Shown in pieces: positions 25,123 through 33,389 of a stretch of DNA of 60,913 bases. Below the pieces are notes generated by a model, which searched no databases, was not told where the DNA came from, and was given only the letters and a program-made list of their open reading frames with translations. The DNA is from Clostridia bacterium. GTDB taxonomy: Bacteria > Bacillota > Clostridia > RUG12999. The translations under genes and the position numbers were made by a program. Numbering within the stretch: the first letter of the stretch is position 1; each line of letters starts with the position of its first letter. The stretch lies in assembly GCA_022801925.1 (NCBI GenBank), contig JAAWTG010000015.1, forward strand, positions 1-60,913, written 5' to 3'.

Positions 25123-26787
25123 ATGAAAAACACAGAAAAATATACTCGTGGCTATTTTATGCCGCCGGAACCCTGTAATGACTGGGTAAACAAAACCTAT
25201 ATCGATAAAGCGCCTGTGTGGTGCAGCGTTGATTTGCGTGATGGAAACCAAGCGCTGGTTGTCCCCATGACACTGGAAGAAAAATTGGAATTCTTTCAAT
25301 TTCTGGTGAAACTAGGTTTCAAAGAAATCGAAGTGGGATTCCCGGCTGCTTCCGAAACAGAATATCTGTTTTTGAGAACATTGATTGAGCAGGATTTAAT
25401 TCCGGACGATGTCACCATTCAGGTGTTGACACAGTCCCGTGAACATATTATTCGTAAAACGTTTGAAGCGCTCAAAGGTGCAAAAAAAGCGGTAGTACAT
25501 TTATATAATTCCACTTCTGTTGCACAGCGGGAACAGGTGTTTCGCAAATCCAAAGAAGAAATTATTGATATCGCCGTGTTTGGTGCAAAATTGCTGAAAG
25601 AAATTGCTGCGGAAACGGAAGGGGATTTCCGTTTTGAATATTCTCCCGAAAGCTTCACCGGAACAGAAATGGAATTTGCACTGGAAATCTGTAACCGTGT
25701 CTTAGATATCTGGAAACCAACAGCTGACAACAAAGTAATTATCAATCTGCCTGTCACTGTTCAGCTTTCCATGCCGCATGTCTATGCCAGTCAAGTAGAA
25801 TTCATGTGCAAACATTTAAACTACCGGGAAAATGTTATTGTATCGCTGCATCCGCACAATGACCGCGGCTGCGGTGTAGCTGATTCTGAACTGGGACTGC
25901 TGGCAGGTGCAGACCGTATTGAAGGCACGCTGTTCGGTAATGGTGAACGAACCGGTAATGTGGATATTATCACATTGGCGCTGAATATGTTTTCTCATGG
26001 TGTTGACCCGCAACTTGACTTTGAAAATATACCGGAAGTGACACAAATGTATGAAAAACTGACAGGCATGAAAGTCTATGAACGTCAGCCCTATGGTGGA
26101 AAACTTGTCTTTGCTGCATTTTCAGGTTCACACCAAGACGCGATTGCAAAAGGAATGAAATGGCGTCAGGAAAAAGATTGCCAGCACTGGACGGTTCCTT
26201 ATTTGATGATTGACCCGCAGGATATCGGACGTGAATACGAAAGCGATGTTATTCGTATCAACAGTCAGTCCGGCAAAGGCGGCATTGGCTATTTGATGGA
26301 ACAAAACTTCGGGTTTGACCTGCCGCCCAAAATGCGCGAAGATTTTGGATATGTGGTCAAAGGCGTGTCCGACCATCAGCATAAAGAACTCATGCCAGAT
26401 GAAATCAAAGATATTTTTGTACAGGAATATGTCAATCTTACAGCGCCTGTTCAACTCATTCACCACCGTTTTGAACATGCAGACAATGATATGATGCGTG
26501 TTCAGCTTGAAATTGAAAAAAATGGTCAAACCTTCCAAATTGAGGCGCTTGGGAATGGACGTTTAGATGCGGTTAGCAATGCCCTTCAGGAAAGTCTGCA
26601 TATTTCCTATTCCGACTTAGTCTATAAAGAACATGCATTGTCTATCGGTTCCAGTTCTCAGGCGGTTGCTTATGTGGGTGTGACCGGCGCCGATAAAAAG
26701 ATTACTTGGGGCGTGGGTATCCATAATGACATTATTACAGCTTCCATCTATGCGCTGCTCAGCGCAATCAACAAGCTGACAGACTAA
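25123..26787 (+). CDS. leuA: 2-isopropylmalate synthase
   Basis: A 554-residue enzyme for the first step of leucine synthesis (2-oxoisovalerate plus acetyl-CoA). It belongs to the longer LeuA2 (yeast-like) type: CSVDLRDGNQALVVPM with the metal-binding Asp, VSLHPHNDRGCGVADSELG with the His pair, and GNGERTGNVDI. The C-terminal 120 residues form the allosteric leucine-binding domain. Start 25123 best fits the AAAGGATG spacing; ATGs at 25096 and 25111 are alternatives. Controlled by the T-box upstream. Apparently monocistronic, with a terminator at 26816. Confidence 0.9.
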   Translation: MKNTEKYTRGYFMPPEPCNDWVNKTYIDKAPVWCSVDLRDGNQALVVPMTLEEKLEFFQFLVKLGFKEIEVGFPAASETEYLFLRTLIEQDLIPDDVTIQVLTQSREHIIRKTFEALKGAKKAVVHLYNSTSVAQREQVFRKSKEEIIDIAVFGAKLLKEIAAETEGDFRFEYSPESFTGTEMEFALEICNRVLDIWKPTADNKVIINLPVTVQLSMPHVYASQVEFMCKHLNYRENVIVSLHPHNDRGCGVADSELGLLAGADRIEGTLFGNGERTGNVDIITLALNMFSHGVDPQLDFENIPEVTQMYEKLTGMKVYERQPYGGKLVFAAFSGSHQDAIAKGMKWRQEKDCQHWTVPYLMIDPQDIGREYESDVIRINSQSGKGGIGYLMEQNFGFDLPPKMREDFGYVVKGVSDHQHKELMPDEIKDIFVQEYVNLTAPVQLIHHRFEHADNDMMRVQLEIEKNGQTFQIEALGNGRLDAVSNALQESLHISYSDLVYKEHALSIGSSSQAVAYVGVTGADKKITWGVGIHNDIITASIYALLSAINKLTD

Positions 26788-26815
26788 AAGAAACGTAAGT
26801 ATTTCACATAAAATG

Positions 26816-26862
26816 AAAGGTATCTTGATGTATAGACCTATCTACATATCAAGATACCTTTT
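26816..26862 (+). terminator. Terminator of leuA
   Basis: A long stem (AAAGGTATCTTGATGTA with TACATATCAAGATACCTTT, one bulge) followed by T6. The sigK 3' piece ends just beyond it on the opposite strand. Confidence 0.85.
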
Positions 26863-26866
26863 TTAT

Positions 26867-26938
26867 TTAAACACCACGCACGTCGCTCTGCATGGATTTG
26901 TTTAATTTTTCCAGTGCTTTTTTTTCAATTCGCGATAC
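26867..26938 (-). CDS. sigK: Interrupted sigK, 3' terminal segment
   Basis: On the minus strand, after the GT core, the frame reads (V)SRIEKKALEKLNKSMQSDVRGV and stops at 26867. SRIEKKALEKL is the typical end of region 4.2 in SigK/SigE factors. It completes exactly the piece that stops at 1152 on the plus strand (LGISRSYV). The codons just before the core belong to the recombinase-side arm, not to sigK. This fragment has no start codon of its own. Confidence 0.9.
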   Translation of the reverse strand, partial: VSRIEKKALEKLNKSMQSDVRGV

Positions 26939-26962
26939 ATCAGAACGCGGTTAAGAACAAAA
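26934..26962 (-). other. attR-like recombination site beside the sigK 3' end
   Basis: The heptamer ATGTATC on the minus strand (26934-26940, GT core at 26937-26938) joins sigK 3' coding sequence to the arm at 26939-26962. That arm matches 1154-1177 in 23 of 24 positions and overlaps the last codons of the recombinase gene. The core points opposite to that of the site at 1150, so recombination between them inverts the intervening 25.8 kb. Confidence 0.9.
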
Positions 26963-28507
26963 ATGTGGTCTCGAAAAACGGAAATCAATCTGTATATGTT
27001 GCTCCGGTGTCACTTCAATCCGGTCAATGAGCAAACTCCAAATCCCTTTTTCTGTTTGCGCATTTTCCCAGAAATAATGAACAAGTTCTTGTGGCGTCCA
27101 TTGTTTTTTGGCTTTTTCATCGTCTGCAAGTCGTCTCTCCAATTGGATTTTTTCTTCTTTTTTCTCCCGATACATCTGCTTAAAATCTTCTGTTTCAAGA
27201 ATTCCGGCTACTCTGTCTGCGTAGAGTTGTTTCAAAAAAATTTCTAACTGTTGTAATTGTATTGTAATTTGCCGTTCTCGGCTTCCGCTTTGACGATTTA
27301 TTTCTGTTTGAAGTATTTGCCGTGCATAATCTTCCCAATCAAAACATTGCTCCGCCAGTTTTCGTATTTGTTCTATGACCGCGTCCCGAACCACTTCTTC
27401 CCGTATCATATGATGAGAACACGGTGCGACACCTTCTCTTTTGTGATGAGACCGACAACCCAAATAAAGTGTAACCCCAGTTTTAAGCTGTCTTGGAACT
27501 GCACTAAGTCCCATGCCGCAGTTTTGACAAACCATCAATCCTTTGAACAAATAGTCATATTTTCTAACGCGTGTTTTGCTGCGCTGCTGTAATAGATGCT
27601 GCACGGTATAAAAGGTTTCTGTATCTACAATCGCCTCATGGGTTCCTTCCACCACAGTCCACTGTTCCACCGGTTTTTTCAAAATTTTTTTTGATTTATA
27701 ACTGGCTTTTTGTACGCGCCCTTGTACCATATTTCCAATATATACTTCATTTTTCAAAAGAAAAGAAACGCGCTCTGCCCGCCATCTTCCGTCATAGCAT
27801 TCCCACGTTGCCGCAGGCTGTAGTCCTGCATATATCAGCGGCGATGGAATTCCCCTGCTATTGAGCCATCTTGCAATTTCGCTACATGTTTTTCCTTCCG
27901 CTGCAAGTGCAAATATTTGCCGTACAATATTTGCCGCGGGTTCATCTATGATAATCTTATTTTTTTCTTCTTTCGATTTTTGATATCCATAGGGCGCTTT
28001 GCCGCCAATAAACAGCCCTTTTTGCTGCTTATCCCGTTTAACGCTTTTAATTTTCTTGGAAATATCTTTTGCATACATGTCATTGACAACTGCCCGAAAC
28101 GGCGTCACATCGCTCCCATAGGAATCTTCTTCTCCGGAGTCAATCCGATCTAGTAGGGATATATAACGCACGCGATGTTCCGGAAAATATTTTTCCAAAT
28201 AATATCCGGTTTGAATATAGTCCCGTCCCAATCTGGATAAATCTTTTGTTATTACGGTATGAACGCGTCTGTCCTCAATATCCTGAAGCATTTTTTGAAA
28301 TGCTGGACGGTCAAAATGCATTCCGGAATATCCGTCGTCTACATATTCCTGATAAATTGAAATTTGATTTTCCGCCGCATATTTTCGCAGCAAACTTCGT
28401 TGATTACCGATGCTGGAGGACTCTCCTGTTTCTCCATCCTCTTTGGATAACCGTAAGTACAAAGCTGCACCTGGCACACCGCCAATTGTTTTTTCTTCCC
28501 GCACCAT
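26951..28507 (-). CDS. Large serine recombinase adjacent to the sigK 3' end (SpoIVCA-like)
   Basis: A 518-residue large serine recombinase. The catalytic domain has ALYLRLSKEDGE with the likely nucleophile Ser21 and TVITKDLSRLGRDYIQTGYYLE; then a recombinase domain (GKTCSEIARWLNSRGIPSP), a zinc ribbon (CQNCGMGLS, LGCRSHH, CSHH) and a coiled-coil (about 400-470). The stop codon lies within the recombination arm, so the enzyme is physically tied to the site. SpoIVCA, which excises skin from sigK in Bacillus, belongs to the same class. It differs clearly from the integrase at 21126. Start ATG 28507 overlaps the preceding small gene by one base. Confidence 0.9.
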   Translation of the reverse strand: MVREEKTIGGVPGAALYLRLSKEDGETGESSSIGNQRSLLRKYAAENQISIYQEYVDDGYSGMHFDRPAFQKMLQDIEDRRVHTVITKDLSRLGRDYIQTGYYLEKYFPEHRVRYISLLDRIDSGEEDSYGSDVTPFRAVVNDMYAKDISKKIKSVKRDKQQKGLFIGGKAPYGYQKSKEEKNKIIIDEPAANIVRQIFALAAEGKTCSEIARWLNSRGIPSPLIYAGLQPAATWECYDGRWRAERVSFLLKNEVYIGNMVQGRVQKASYKSKKILKKPVEQWTVVEGTHEAIVDTETFYTVQHLLQQRSKTRVRKYDYLFKGLMVCQNCGMGLSAVPRQLKTGVTLYLGCRSHHKREGVAPCSHHMIREEVVRDAVIEQIRKLAEQCFDWEDYARQILQTEINRQSGSRERQITIQLQQLEIFLKQLYADRVAGILETEDFKQMYREKKEEKIQLERRLADDEKAKKQWTPQELVHYFWENAQTEKGIWSLLIDRIEVTPEQHIQIDFRFSRPHFCS

Positions 28508-28650
28508 TATTGCTCACCACCGGTTTGCTGCTCTTTGAGCCTATTTAATATCACTTTTCTAAAACTTTGCTTTAAAACCGTCTGAAGTTCTTCGCCATCC
28601 TCGCGATAAAAACAGGTAATTTCCGGTTTTCTTTGTTGTTTTTCCGCCAT
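28507..28650 (-). CDS. 47-residue protein translationally coupled to the recombinase
   Basis: It starts MAEKQQRKPEITCFYREDGE and ends RLKEQQTGGEQ. AGGAGGG lies ahead of the ATG. Its stop overlaps the recombinase start (TAATG), so the two are made together. A small basic-acidic protein in this position could be a recombination directionality factor or a cofactor; no homology is evident from reading alone. Confidence 0.65.
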   Translation of the reverse strand: MAEKQQRKPEITCFYREDGEELQTVLKQSFRKVILNRLKEQQTGGEQ

Positions 28651-28761
28651 AGAGTTTCCCTCCTTTGTTCTATATCTATGATGATGTTGCCTTCCGTTTG
28701 CTTGTCAACCCCAAAAATGACAGATTACATTTATATCACAGCAAAACAGTTTTATTTCCAT

Positions 28762-28798
28762 AAAAAAAGACCGATTCAACATTACATTGAACCGGTTT
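28762..28798 (-). terminator. Terminator of the minus-strand AraC gene
   Basis: Read on the minus strand, a 12-bp stem (28787-28798 with 28768-28779, two G-U pairs) followed by seven T. Confidence 0.75.
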
Positions 28799-28845
28799 AT
28801 ATTGGGCGGGGGAATAGGTAAATAGCAGCGCCTAAAAATAAATTT

Positions 28846-29673
28846 CTAACGCGTATGTCTATCATCTTTGATAGAAGCGATATATTCTTTGGGAGACAGG
28901 CGCATAGCATTTTTAAATACTTTAGAGAAATATAAAGGGTCTTTGAAACCGGAGAGTAGGGCAATATCCTTCACATTTGAAAGTCCTTCGTTCATTAGCA
29001 TATGGGCGTGCTGAAGGCGCAGTGTGCGCAGATATTCGGAAAATCCCACATGCAGCAATTCCCGTAATGCGCCGGAAAGATATTTTTTATTATACGGAAA
29101 GACCGTACAAATTTTTTCCAGTGACAAATCCAGCATGGTAAAATTATCGTCAATATATTTTTTGATTTTCAACAGATTATCCGCTGCGCCGGAGAGTTTT
29201 TCCTCCTGCTGACCTCTGTGGCTGATGACAGACAAGGTATAGAGCAGTACAGATTCAGAAAGCATATCCAGATTGTTTTGGGTTGCAATGCCGAGTGCCT
29301 GCCGCCAGAAGGATTCCAGAAAACCATAGTCTTCCAGTATACAGTTTCCGGAATTGATTCCAAGTTCGTCCAGAATTTTTCCAGCGCGGATTCCCAAAAA
29401 AGAGATATAAATATATTCCAGACCGTCGGCGTCTACCTCAATGGCAAAAGGAGAAGCCGGAAATGTGAAAAAGATGTCGCCTTGTTTTAGGGCATAGCTT
29501 CTTTGTGTATAGCACAATGTTCCGCTGCCGGAAGTAACCAAATACATGATGTAAGTGGATTTTGTGATAAACTGATTCCGATCGGGAATTTCTGTTTCAT
29601 AGACAAAATTGATGGCATTGATTTGGTCATAGTTATTTTTCACCGGAACAAACCGGCAAATGTTTTTGGTCAT
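28846..29673 (-). CDS. AraC-family transcriptional regulator
   Basis: A 275-residue regulator: an N-terminal cupin sugar-sensing domain (YALKQGDIFFTFPASPF) and a C-terminal double helix-turn-helix (DLSLEKICTVFPYNKKYLSGALRE and NVKDIALLSGFKDPLYFSKVFKN, then LSPKEYIA). Start 29673 has AGGAGGG seven bases ahead. Divergent from the sugar operon that starts at 29875, which it most likely controls. Own promoter at 29714-29741. Confidence 0.85.
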   Translation of the reverse strand: MTKNICRFVPVKNNYDQINAINFVYETEIPDRNQFITKSTYIMYLVTSGSGTLCYTQRSYALKQGDIFFTFPASPFAIEVDADGLEYIYISFLGIRAGKILDELGINSGNCILEDYGFLESFWRQALGIATQNNLDMLSESVLLYTLSVISHRGQQEEKLSGAADNLLKIKKYIDDNFTMLDLSLEKICTVFPYNKKYLSGALRELLHVGFSEYLRTLRLQHAHMLMNEGLSNVKDIALLSGFKDPLYFSKVFKNAMRLSPKEYIASIKDDRHTR

Positions 29674-29713
29674 AGTGTAGCCCTCCTGATAAGTAGGCAT
29701 CAAGTATAATTCT

Positions 29714-29741
29714 ATTATAACGCAGCAGGGGAATTTGTCAA
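29714..29741 (-). promoter_or_regulatory. Promoter of the AraC gene
   Basis: Minus strand: TTGACA (29736-29741), 16 bp, TATAAT (29714-29719). Confidence 0.7.
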
Positions 29742-29750
29742 GAAAAAGAA

Positions 29751-29813
29751 TGGAATAATTCCATAATTAAATGGATATTTTCCATTTACAGAATAAGGCG
29801 GATAGATTATAAT
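29751..29813 (+). promoter_or_regulatory. Sugar-operon promoter with two palindromic operators
   Basis: TTTACA (29785-29790), 17 bp, TATAAT (29808-29813). Directly upstream are two palindromes sharing TGGA/TCCA half-sites: TGGAATAATTCCA (29751-29763) and AATGGATATTTTCCATT (29770-29786). They touch the -35 box and lie between the divergent promoters, a good place for the AraC protein or another regulator. Confidence 0.65.
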
Positions 29814-29874
29814 GAACGTAAAGAATAAAGGAGACTTTGACAGAGAAATCTAAAAAAGTAAGGGAGCGAGCGAC

Positions 29875-31203
29875 ATGAAAAAAGTAAAAATCGGTGTGCT
29901 GGGCGTATTTCGCGGAAAGAGTATGATTCGGTATTGTGCATGTGCGGAGAATGCGGAGGTTGTGGCAATTTGCGACAAAAATGAAACTTGGCTGAACAAC
30001 ACAAAAGAGGAGATGGGACTGGATTCCGTGACCTACTACACTTCTTTTGATGAATTTTTAAAGCATGATATGGACGCGGTGGTTCTGGCAAACTATGCAA
30101 ATGAGCATGCACCTTTTGCCGTGCGGTGTATGGAGGCGGGCAAGCATGTATTCAGCGAGGTGCTGCCCATGCAGACAATGAAAGAAGCAGTGCAGTTGGT
30201 TGAAGCGGTGGAACGCACCGGAAAGATTTATGCTTACGGAGAAAATTATTGCTACATGCCGGCGCCCAGAGAGATGAGAAAATTATATCGGGAAGGCGTT
30301 ATCGGTGAATTTGAATACGGTGAAGGCGAATATGTCCACAACTGTGAACCGATTTGGCCGCAAATTACCTATGGAGAACCGGACCACTGGAGAAACAATA
30401 TGTATGCAAATTTCTATTGCACGCATTCTATCGGTCCCCTCATTCATATAACAGGGCTGCGTCCGGTGAAAGTAACCGGATTTGAAGGTACAAAAATCGA
30501 ACGGAATTTGCGCACAGGCGCTAAAAGCGGCAGCTTTGGCATTGAGATGATTGAACTGGAAAACGGCGGTATTATCAAAAGTATTCACGGCGGTCTCTAT
30601 CGGGATTCTATCTGGTATAGTGTGTACGGTGCAAAGGGCAGATTGGAAAGCCGCAGGGAAGACGAGGACAAAGAGGGCGTATCCACAATTCATGTCAATG
30701 CGGACAGCTACTCCGGCGAATATGGAGAATTAAATGTCAAGACCTATCAGCCGACAGATGAACTCAGCGAAAAGGGAAAAGCATTCGGACACGGCGGTTC
30801 TGATTTTTATTCTATGTATCACTTTGTAGAAAAAATCCGTGGAAACAAAGAGGCGGACATCATTGATGTATATGAAGCAATGGATATGTTCCTGCCCGGC
30901 ATGTTTGCCTACCGTAGCGTGTTGCAGGGCGGCGTACCGCTTGAGGTGCCGAATCTGCGGGACAAGACGGTGAGAGACCAATATAGAGAGGATACTATGT
31001 GCACAGACCCCAAGGTAGCGGGAGATATGCTGATTCCGGTATTCTCTAAAGGAAATCCCGATATTCCTGACGTGGTATATGAAAATATGAAACGTCTGTG
31101 GGATAAAAAAGCGGCAGAGCAGGAAGCGCAAATTGCACAGAAAACAGCCAAGAGAGAATATGGTGACATGTGGAAAGACTGGGTGAAGAAAGACGAGAAA
31201 TAA
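29875..31203 (+). CDS. Gfo/Idh/MocA-family sugar dehydrogenase
   Basis: A 442-residue NAD(P)-dependent oxidoreductase acting on sugars or cyclitols. N-terminal Rossmann fold (KIGVLGVFRGKSMIRYCACAEN, slightly unusual at the glycine loop), then EAGKHVFSEVLPMQTMKEA with the EK-type catalytic region modified (EVLP rather than EKP). C-terminal alpha/beta substrate domain with PDHWRNN and THSIGPLIHITG. First gene of a ten-gene operon. The missing canonical Lys in the EKP motif may mean altered chemistry, as in Gfo/Idh-type glycosidases or isomerases. Confidence 0.8.
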   Translation: MKKVKIGVLGVFRGKSMIRYCACAENAEVVAICDKNETWLNNTKEEMGLDSVTYYTSFDEFLKHDMDAVVLANYANEHAPFAVRCMEAGKHVFSEVLPMQTMKEAVQLVEAVERTGKIYAYGENYCYMPAPREMRKLYREGVIGEFEYGEGEYVHNCEPIWPQITYGEPDHWRNNMYANFYCTHSIGPLIHITGLRPVKVTGFEGTKIERNLRTGAKSGSFGIEMIELENGGIIKSIHGGLYRDSIWYSVYGAKGRLESRREDEDKEGVSTIHVNADSYSGEYGELNVKTYQPTDELSEKGKAFGHGGSDFYSMYHFVEKIRGNKEADIIDVYEAMDMFLPGMFAYRSVLQGGVPLEVPNLRDKTVRDQYREDTMCTDPKVAGDMLIPVFSKGNPDIPDVVYENMKRLWDKKAAEQEAQIAQKTAKREYGDMWKDWVKKDEK

Positions 31204-31216
31204 GGGAGGAAGCGGA

Positions 31217-31891
31217 ATGCTGTATATACTGGACACAGGGAATTTAAAAGATATCCGCCATTGCAAGGCGTTTTATCCGTTGGCGGGCGTGACCACCAAT
31301 CCTTCCATCATTGCGCGGGAAAAAACGGATTTTTGGAATTTGGTGAAAGACATTCGCAGCGTCATTGGAGCAGAAAAAATGCTGCATGTACAGACTGTGC
31401 AAACGACGGCGGAAAAAATGGTGGAGGAAGCGCAGATTATTAAAGAGCGCATTGGCGGGAACCTATATATCAAAATTCCCATTGGCGAAGAAGGATTGAA
31501 AGCCACAATGGAATTGCAAAAGCTGGGAATCGGCGTGACCATGACGGCTATTTTCACGCCGGCACAGGCACTGATTGCGGCAAAAGCCGGAGCGGATTTT
31601 GTGGCGCCCTATGTGAACCGTCTGGACAACATTATCGGTGACGGAAGCCGAGTGGTAGCAGAAATTGTTCAGGTACTGGAAGCGCATCGGCTGGACTGCA
31701 AGGTGCTGGCGGCAAGCTTTAAAAATGCACAGCAGGTACATAAATGTGCCATGGCAGGCTGTCAAAGCGTGACAGTTTCGGCGGATATTTTAAAAGCAAT
31801 TATCACGCACCCTATGACAGACGTGGCTGTGGCAGGATTCCAAAAGGATTGGCAGGCAGCATATGGTGAGCAGACCATTCTGGAACTATAG
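31217..31891 (+). CDS. Transaldolase-like fructose-6-phosphate aldolase (Fsa/TalC type)
   Basis: A 224-residue class I aldolase. TGNLKDIRH and GVTTNPSIIAREK at the N-terminus, and the Schiff-base Lys in NLYIKIPIGEEGLKA. VTMTAIFTPAQALIAAKAGADFVAPYVNRLDN follows. The short length fits the Fsa/TalC group, which cleaves ketose phosphates to dihydroxyacetone or its phosphate and an aldehyde. GGGAGG precedes the ATG. Second gene of the operon. Confidence 0.85.
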   Translation: MLYILDTGNLKDIRHCKAFYPLAGVTTNPSIIAREKTDFWNLVKDIRSVIGAEKMLHVQTVQTTAEKMVEEAQIIKERIGGNLYIKIPIGEEGLKATMELQKLGIGVTMTAIFTPAQALIAAKAGADFVAPYVNRLDNIIGDGSRVVAEIVQVLEAHRLDCKVLAASFKNAQQVHKCAMAGCQSVTVSADILKAIITHPMTDVAVAGFQKDWQAAYGEQTILEL

Positions 31892-31904
31892 GGAGGGAGA
31901 ACCC

Positions 31905-32519
31905 ATGAAGGAAGAATCCCTGCGTATGGCACGGCAGGTCTATGAAATCGAGCAGCAGTGTATTGCAAAAATGGCGGACTATTTTGACGAAGAATCCTTT
32001 TGCAAGGCAGTGTCGCTTTTAAAAGAAGCGGAGCGGATTGGTACGAGCGGCTGCGGGCACTCGGGCATTATGTGCCGCCATTTTGTGCATTTGCTTTGCT
32101 GCGTGGAGCAGCCCGCCCGTTTTATATCGCCGGCAGAAGCGGTGCATGGCGCGACCGGATTTTTGCAGAAAGGCGACGTGATGGTCTTTGCCTCAAGAGG
32201 CGGCAAAACAAAAGAACTGCTGCCAATCGTGGATATCTGTAAAGCAAAAGGGGTGCATATCATCACAATTACCGAAAATATAGAATCGCCGCTGGCAATG
32301 CAGGCAGATGTTGTTTTGAAACAATATGTGAATCGGGAGACAGACCGGTATAATGCGCAGGGGACGACTTCGTCTACGGCATTATGCGTGATTTTTCACA
32401 CACTGCAAACTGCGTTGATGGAAGAAATAGGGTTTTCTAATGAACAGTTTGCACGCATTCACCCGGGCGGCGCTGTGGGCGAGAGACTGAACCGAAAAGG
32501 GGGAGAGACTGGACAATGA
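31905..32519 (+). CDS. SIS-domain phosphosugar isomerase
   Basis: A 204-residue single-SIS-domain protein (RIGTSGCGHSGIMCRHFVHLL, VMVFASRGGKTKELLPIV, TTSSTALCVIFHTLQ), of the phosphosugar isomerase/binding class. The C-terminal IHPGGAVGERL resembles KdsD and hexulose-phosphate isomerases. GGGAGGGAG precedes ATG 31905. It overlaps the next gene by four bases (ATGA), indicating translational coupling. Confidence 0.85.
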   Translation: MKEESLRMARQVYEIEQQCIAKMADYFDEESFCKAVSLLKEAERIGTSGCGHSGIMCRHFVHLLCCVEQPARFISPAEAVHGATGFLQKGDVMVFASRGGKTKELLPIVDICKAKGVHIITITENIESPLAMQADVVLKQYVNRETDRYNAQGTTSSTALCVIFHTLQTALMEEIGFSNEQFARIHPGGAVGERLNRKGGETGQ

Positions 32520-33337
32520 GTATCATAGATGAAATCATGGGCAGTAGAACGGAACAGCCGCTGGAACGGCTGGTGAATGACGGTGGATTCTGCGGCATTT
32601 TCAGAACAATAGGCTGTGTGGGAGACAGCCTTTCTTCGGGAGAATTTGAGGCAACAAGACTGGACGGTACAACCGCTTATATTGACATGTATGACTACTC
32701 CTGGGGGCAATATCTTGCGCGTATGGCGGGCTGTCAGGTGAGAAATTTTTCGCGCGGCGGCATGACGGCGAAAGAATATTGTGATACATTTGCGGCAGAA
32801 AACGGATTCTGGGATACGGACAAGGCATGTCAGGCATATATCATTGCTTTGGGCGTCAATGATATCGCGCATCTAGAGGATTTGTACGGCGGAGAGGTTG
32901 GCAGTGCGCAGGACGTTTGCGCGGAAGATTACAGTAAAAACAAACCGAATTTTGCAGGTTACTATGCACAGATTTTGCAGCGGTTGAAGCTGATACAGCC
33001 CAGAGCAAAATTTTTTCTGATGTCAATGCCGAGAGACGGACGCACTGGACAAAAGAAGGTTTATGCGGAAGCGGTGACACGGCTTTTATATGAGCTTGCG
33101 GAATTGTTTGAAAACATCTATGTATTGGATTTTGAAAAATATGCGCCGGAGTATGACGAAGCGTTCAAACAAAATTTTTATTTGTCGAACCACATGAACC
33201 CCTGCGGCTATATTGTGACGGCAAAGCTGGTTGCATCTTACATTGATTACATCATACGTCACAACATGAAAGACTTTAAACAAGCCGGATTTATCGGGAC
33301 AGGATATGTATGCAGAGAAGCGGAGAGACAAAAATGA
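32516..33337 (+). CDS. SGNH/GDSL-family esterase
   Basis: A 273-residue cytosolic hydrolase: GCVGDSLSSGE (nucleophile Ser), ALGVNDIAH (Asn block) and SNHMNPCGY near the C-terminus. The Asp normally three residues before the catalytic His is not seen there. No signal peptide, so it would deacylate imported sugars. Overlaps the upstream isomerase gene. Confidence 0.75.
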   Translation: MSIIDEIMGSRTEQPLERLVNDGGFCGIFRTIGCVGDSLSSGEFEATRLDGTTAYIDMYDYSWGQYLARMAGCQVRNFSRGGMTAKEYCDTFAAENGFWDTDKACQAYIIALGVNDIAHLEDLYGGEVGSAQDVCAEDYSKNKPNFAGYYAQILQRLKLIQPRAKFFLMSMPRDGRTGQKKVYAEAVTRLLYELAELFENIYVLDFEKYAPEYDEAFKQNFYLSNHMNPCGYIVTAKLVASYIDYIIRHNMKDFKQAGFIGTGYVCREAERQK

Positions 33338-33389
33338 CAACTGTTTTTGCAAACAGAGGAAGCGCAAGAGAATAAAGGAGGAAAAAAGA

